In this document: positions 61,862 to 64,000 of the stretch, one piece after another | How the letters are laid out: each line of letters starts with the position of its first letter | How positions within the stretch are numbered: position 1 is the stretch's first letter | Source of the DNA: Hebobacterum sp964559435 | GTDB taxonomy: Bacteria; Armatimonadota; Hebobacteria; Hebobacterales; Hebobacteraceae | Assembly (NCBI GenBank): GCA_964559435.1 | Contig: CAZLHI010000010.1 | Coordinates: 33,521-97,520 of the forward strand | Reading direction: 5' to 3' | DNA: 64,000 bases | Notes under the pieces: generated by a model | The model's database searches: none | The model's input: only the letters and a program-made list of their open reading frames with translations | Told to the model about the DNA's origin: nothing | Program-made: the position numbers and the translations under genes

Positions 61862-62746
61862 TCACCAGCCCCTGGTCTGGAGGAGTTCTTTCTCGTCCAG
61901 CTTGGCGACGTCCAGGCCCGCCATCGCCTCGCCGATGCCTTCGGAGACTCGGGCCACCACCTCAGGCTTGTCGTAGCACGTGGTGGCCTCGACGATGGCG
62001 CGGGCTCGCCCCGCGGGATCGTTGGACTTGAAGATTCCGGAGCCGACGAAGACCGCCTCCGCGCCGAGCTGCATCAGCAAGGCCGCGTCGGCCGGCGTGG
62101 CGATGCCGCCGGCGGCGAAGTTCGGGACCGAAAGCTTCCCGGCCTCCGCCACCTCGCGGACGCGTTCGTACGGAGCCCCGAGCTCCTTGGCCGCCGCCAT
62201 CAGCTCATCCGAACGAAGGGTCGTGAGGCGGCGGATCTCGGACTGAACGAGGCGCATGTGCCGCACCGCCTCCACCACGTTGCCGCTGCCGGCCTCTCCC
62301 TTCGTCCTGATCATAGCTGCCCCTTCGCCGACGCGCCGGAGCGCCTCGCCGAGATTCCGACATCCGCAAACGAATGGCACTCTGAACTGGTGCTTGTCCA
62401 CATGATATTGCTCGTCGGCCGGCGTCAGGACCTCGCTCTCGTCGATGAAGTCGACGCCGAGCGCCTCCAAGACCTGGGCTTCGGCGAAGTGCCCGATACG
62501 GCACTTCGCCATGACCGGTATCGTCACGACGGCCATGATCGCCTTGATCTTTGTCGGGTCGGCCATTCGGGCCACCCCGCCTTGCGCACGAATGTCGGCG
62601 GGCACCCGCTCCAGGGCCATCACCGCCACAGCCCCTGCCTCCTCCGCAATCTTCGCTTGGTCGGCCGAGGTGACATCCATGATGACCCCGCCCTTCAGCA
62701 TCTCGGCCAGGCCCACCTTGTTGCGCCAGGTAGACTTCTCTGCCAT
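61862..62746 (-). CDS. pdxS: Pyridoxal 5'-phosphate synthase lyase subunit
   Basis: 294 residues from ATG 62746, the standard PdxS length, with GGAGG upstream; the frame stays open far beyond but the family start is clear. MDVTSADQAKIAEEAGAVAV, PVMAKCRIGHFAEAQVLEAL, FVCGCRNLGEALRRVGEGAA and the closing barrel strands match PdxS. Separated from pdxT by 177 bp, longer than usual, with no gene between. Confidence 0.95.
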   Translation of the reverse strand: MAEKSTWRNKVGLAEMLKGGVIMDVTSADQAKIAEEAGAVAVMALERVPADIRAQGGVARMADPTKIKAIMAVVTIPVMAKCRIGHFAEAQVLEALGVDFIDESEVLTPADEQYHVDKHQFRVPFVCGCRNLGEALRRVGEGAAMIRTKGEAGSGNVVEAVRHMRLVQSEIRRLTTLRSDELMAAAKELGAPYERVREVAEAGKLSVPNFAAGGIATPADAALLMQLGAEAVFVGSGIFKSNDPAGRARAIVEATTCYDKPEVVARVSEGIGEAMAGLDVAKLDEKELLQTRGW

Positions 62747-62824
62747 GAGCGACCTCCGAACTGTCAGCAGGACTGAGCTGGGCGCCTGCGCCTGCGACAG
62801 GCCAGCCCCGCTTCTGCTAGTACT

Positions 62825-62853
62825 ATTATGTACGGCCCGGCGGCGCCTGGCAA
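62825..62853 (-). promoter_or_regulatory. pdxS promoter
   Basis: Read leftward: TTGCCA (62848-62853), 17-base spacer, CATAAT (62825-62830), about 80 bp before the pdxS start. Confidence 0.55.
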
Positions 62854-62919
62854 GGCCTTCGCCCCGACGTTCGGTGACCAGCAACGTGACGCGGGAGTCG
62901 AAAGTGGGCTGTGTTCCCG

Positions 62920-62949
62920 TTGACGCCGCGCCAGTGCCTCCGCTATACT
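62920..62949 (+). promoter_or_regulatory. Promoter for the GHMP kinase transcript
   Basis: TTGACG (62920-62925), 18-base spacer, TATACT (62944-62949). It reads rightward, 33 bp before a short ORF and 116 bp before the kinase. Confidence 0.65.
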
Positions 62950-62981
62950 TTCGTTTCTGAGCCAAGTGAGGAGGGTCTAGC

Positions 62982-63068
62982 ATGCTCGCCCTTCGGCGGA
63001 GCCGAAGCCGGGAACGCGTTTGTGCCGGCAGCGGATGCATCCTTCTCGGTCCGGGAGGTAAGGAATGA
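62982..63068 (+). CDS. Possible 28-residue leader peptide
   Basis: ATG 62982 follows GAGGAGGG by about 7 bases. It encodes 28 residues beginning MLALRRSRSRERV, Arg-rich, and stops at TGA 63066-63068. This overlaps the kinase ATG as ATGA, which suits translational coupling or upstream-ORF control. It is too short to prove by eye. Confidence 0.4.
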   Translation: MLALRRSRSRERVCAGSGCILLGPGGKE

Positions 63069-64000
63069 TTGTCGAGGCGACTACGCCGACGCGGATCGAT
63101 CTGGCGGGCAGCACGCTGGACCTCTACCCGCTCTACCTGTTCTTGGAGGGCGGGGTAACCGACAACGCGGCGATCAACTGGCTCAGCAAGGTCCGGATTG
63201 AGACCCGCGATGATAGGGAGGTGCATCTGTGCTCGGAGGATCTCGGCACGGAGTTGGTGGCACAGTCGGCGGAGGAGCTGCCGCTTGATCAGGACCTGAG
63301 CCTGGTGGCCAGGGTGGTGAAGTTCTACGCCCCGAAGACTGGGGTGAATGTGATCACGGAAAACAGCGTGCCTCACGGGTCGGGCGTGGGCGCATCGTCC
63401 TCGCTTCTCATCGCCCTGAGTGGAGCCCTGGATCGGATCAACGGCACGAACATGGATCCCGAGCTCTTCGTGGAGTACGGCGCCAATCTCGAAGCCCAAG
63501 TAATCGCCATACCGACCGGAAAGCAGGACTACCTTGCCGCCCTCTACGGCGGGGTGAATGCGCTTCACTTTGGTGTGGACGGCTGGAGGCGGGAGAGCGT
63601 GATTGCCGAGGAGGAGAAGCTCCAGGTTCTGGAGGATCGGATTGTGCTCACCTTCACTGGGGAGTCGCACTTCTCGGGTACGAACAACTGGAACATGTTG
63701 AAGCGCTTCGTGGAGGATGAGCCGAACTCGCGGAACTCGATGCGCAGGATCAATGAGATCGCGGTGGAAATGCGGGAGGCGCTGCTCGCCTTTGATCTTG
63801 ACTCGGTGGCAACCTTGCTTGCCAAGGAATGGGAGTGCAGGAAGCAGCTGGCCGAGGGTGTGACGACGGCCCAGATTGAGAAGATTGTGGAGGCGGCGAA
63901 AGCCGCTGGTGGTCTGGCCTCGAAGGTGATGGGAGCCGGGGGTGGTGGGTGCATGATCGCGATTGTGGGGGAAGGCAAGCGGGGCGCCGTCGAGGCGGCC
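63065..64000 (+). CDS. GHMP-family sugar kinase (HddA-like), 3' end outside window
   Basis: 312 codons are open from ATG 63065 (GGGAGGTAAGG upstream) to the window end. TPTRIDLAGSTLDLYPLYLF at the N-terminus is the substrate-binding GHMP motif 1. PHGSGVGASSSLLIALSGAL is the ATP loop, and LASKVMGAGGGGCMIAIVG is motif 3. The pattern is closest to heptose-7-phosphate kinase/HddA and related sugar-1-kinases rather than mevalonate kinase. It would feed nucleotide-sugar synthesis, and the window also encodes a GDP-mannose-type enzyme. Missing residues are probably few. Confidence 0.8.
   Translation, partial: MIVEATTPTRIDLAGSTLDLYPLYLFLEGGVTDNAAINWLSKVRIETRDDREVHLCSEDLGTELVAQSAEELPLDQDLSLVARVVKFYAPKTGVNVITENSVPHGSGVGASSSLLIALSGALDRINGTNMDPELFVEYGANLEAQVIAIPTGKQDYLAALYGGVNALHFGVDGWRRESVIAEEEKLQVLEDRIVLTFTGESHFSGTNNWNMLKRFVEDEPNSRNSMRRINEIAVEMREALLAFDLDSVATLLAKEWECRKQLAEGVTTAQIEKIVEAAKAAGGLASKVMGAGGGGCMIAIVGEGKRGAVEAA

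Noticed and set aside
1..64000. tRNA, rRNA, CRISPR array, insertion sequence or prophage
   Set aside because: I scanned the intergenic gaps for tRNA-like cloverleafs, spaced direct repeats and transposase or integrase motifs and saw none; a covariance search would be needed to exclude small RNAs.

Overview
The window is a single GC-rich (roughly 64% by eye), densely coded bacterial chromosome segment that includes the dnaA-dnaN replication-origin region. I see no tRNA, rRNA, CRISPR array, insertion sequence or prophage. The cell has an outer membrane: there is a TonB/ExbB/ExbD set with a TonB-dependent receptor, an Mla-type lipid transport operon, and beta-barrel and lipoprotein genes. Several features point to a diderm lineage on the Terrabacteria side, with Armatimonadota or a neighbouring candidate phylum the best guess: the order cysE-cysS followed by a SigH-type sigma factor, hisS-aspS adjacency, a long MlaD with a C-terminal barrel-like domain, DUF4091 and GH50-like glycan enzymes, an H-X9-DG domain protein and a DUF5317 protein. 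The placement is inference from gene content only.

Layout. 0-14.2 kb is an island of alkaline-phosphatase-superfamily enzymes. It has the tail of one phosphodiesterase, a DUF2061 membrane protein, a leftward five-gene operon (three paralogous membrane or lipoprotein phosphodiesterases, a small ribbon-helix-helix-like protein and a membrane protein), two rightward sulfatase-fold proteins with Thr in the nucleophile position, and a leftward set of amidohydrolase, cupin and GT-C-like membrane protein. 14.3-18.3 kb is a compact locus of three DGC-type zinc-binding-like proteins, a GlpF-type channel and a small beta-barrel-like protein, divergent from a MerR-thioredoxin fusion regulator. I regard this as the best candidate for an undescribed system, possibly metalloid or thiol stress handling. 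18.4-26.2 kb holds a degenerate ADP-ribosylglycohydrolase, small proteins and the exbB-exbD-tonB-receptor operon, closed by a perfect palindromic terminator.

26.2-31.4 kb is a leftward hisS-aspS-rnc operon ending in a secreted H-X9-DG protein. 31.6-35.6 kb carries cysE, cysS, sigH and an unknown gene. 35.7-40.3 kb encodes two large putative secreted glycan enzymes. 40.4-42.7 kb holds transaldolase, rpiB and a flavodoxin. 42.7-47.8 kb is the origin region: DnaA boxes lie on both sides of dnaA, an AT-rich unwinding-type element lies between dnaA and dnaN, then come dnaN, a frameshifted recF and a DciA-like gene with a zinc ribbon.

47.9-56.3 kb holds a sugar nucleotidyltransferase fused to a phosphomannomutase-like domain, rtcB, an MFS transporter, a cation/Ca exchanger family protein, a DUF5317 protein and holA. 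56.3-57.3 kb is a scar: a 3' remnant of a DUF362 gene, an orphan ORF and an RHS-like fragment. 57.3-62.7 kb is a leftward pdxS-pdxT-mlaE-mlaF-mlaD-DUF362 run. The window ends inside a GHMP-family sugar kinase preceded by a promoter and a possible 28-codon leader peptide whose stop overlaps the kinase start as ATGA.
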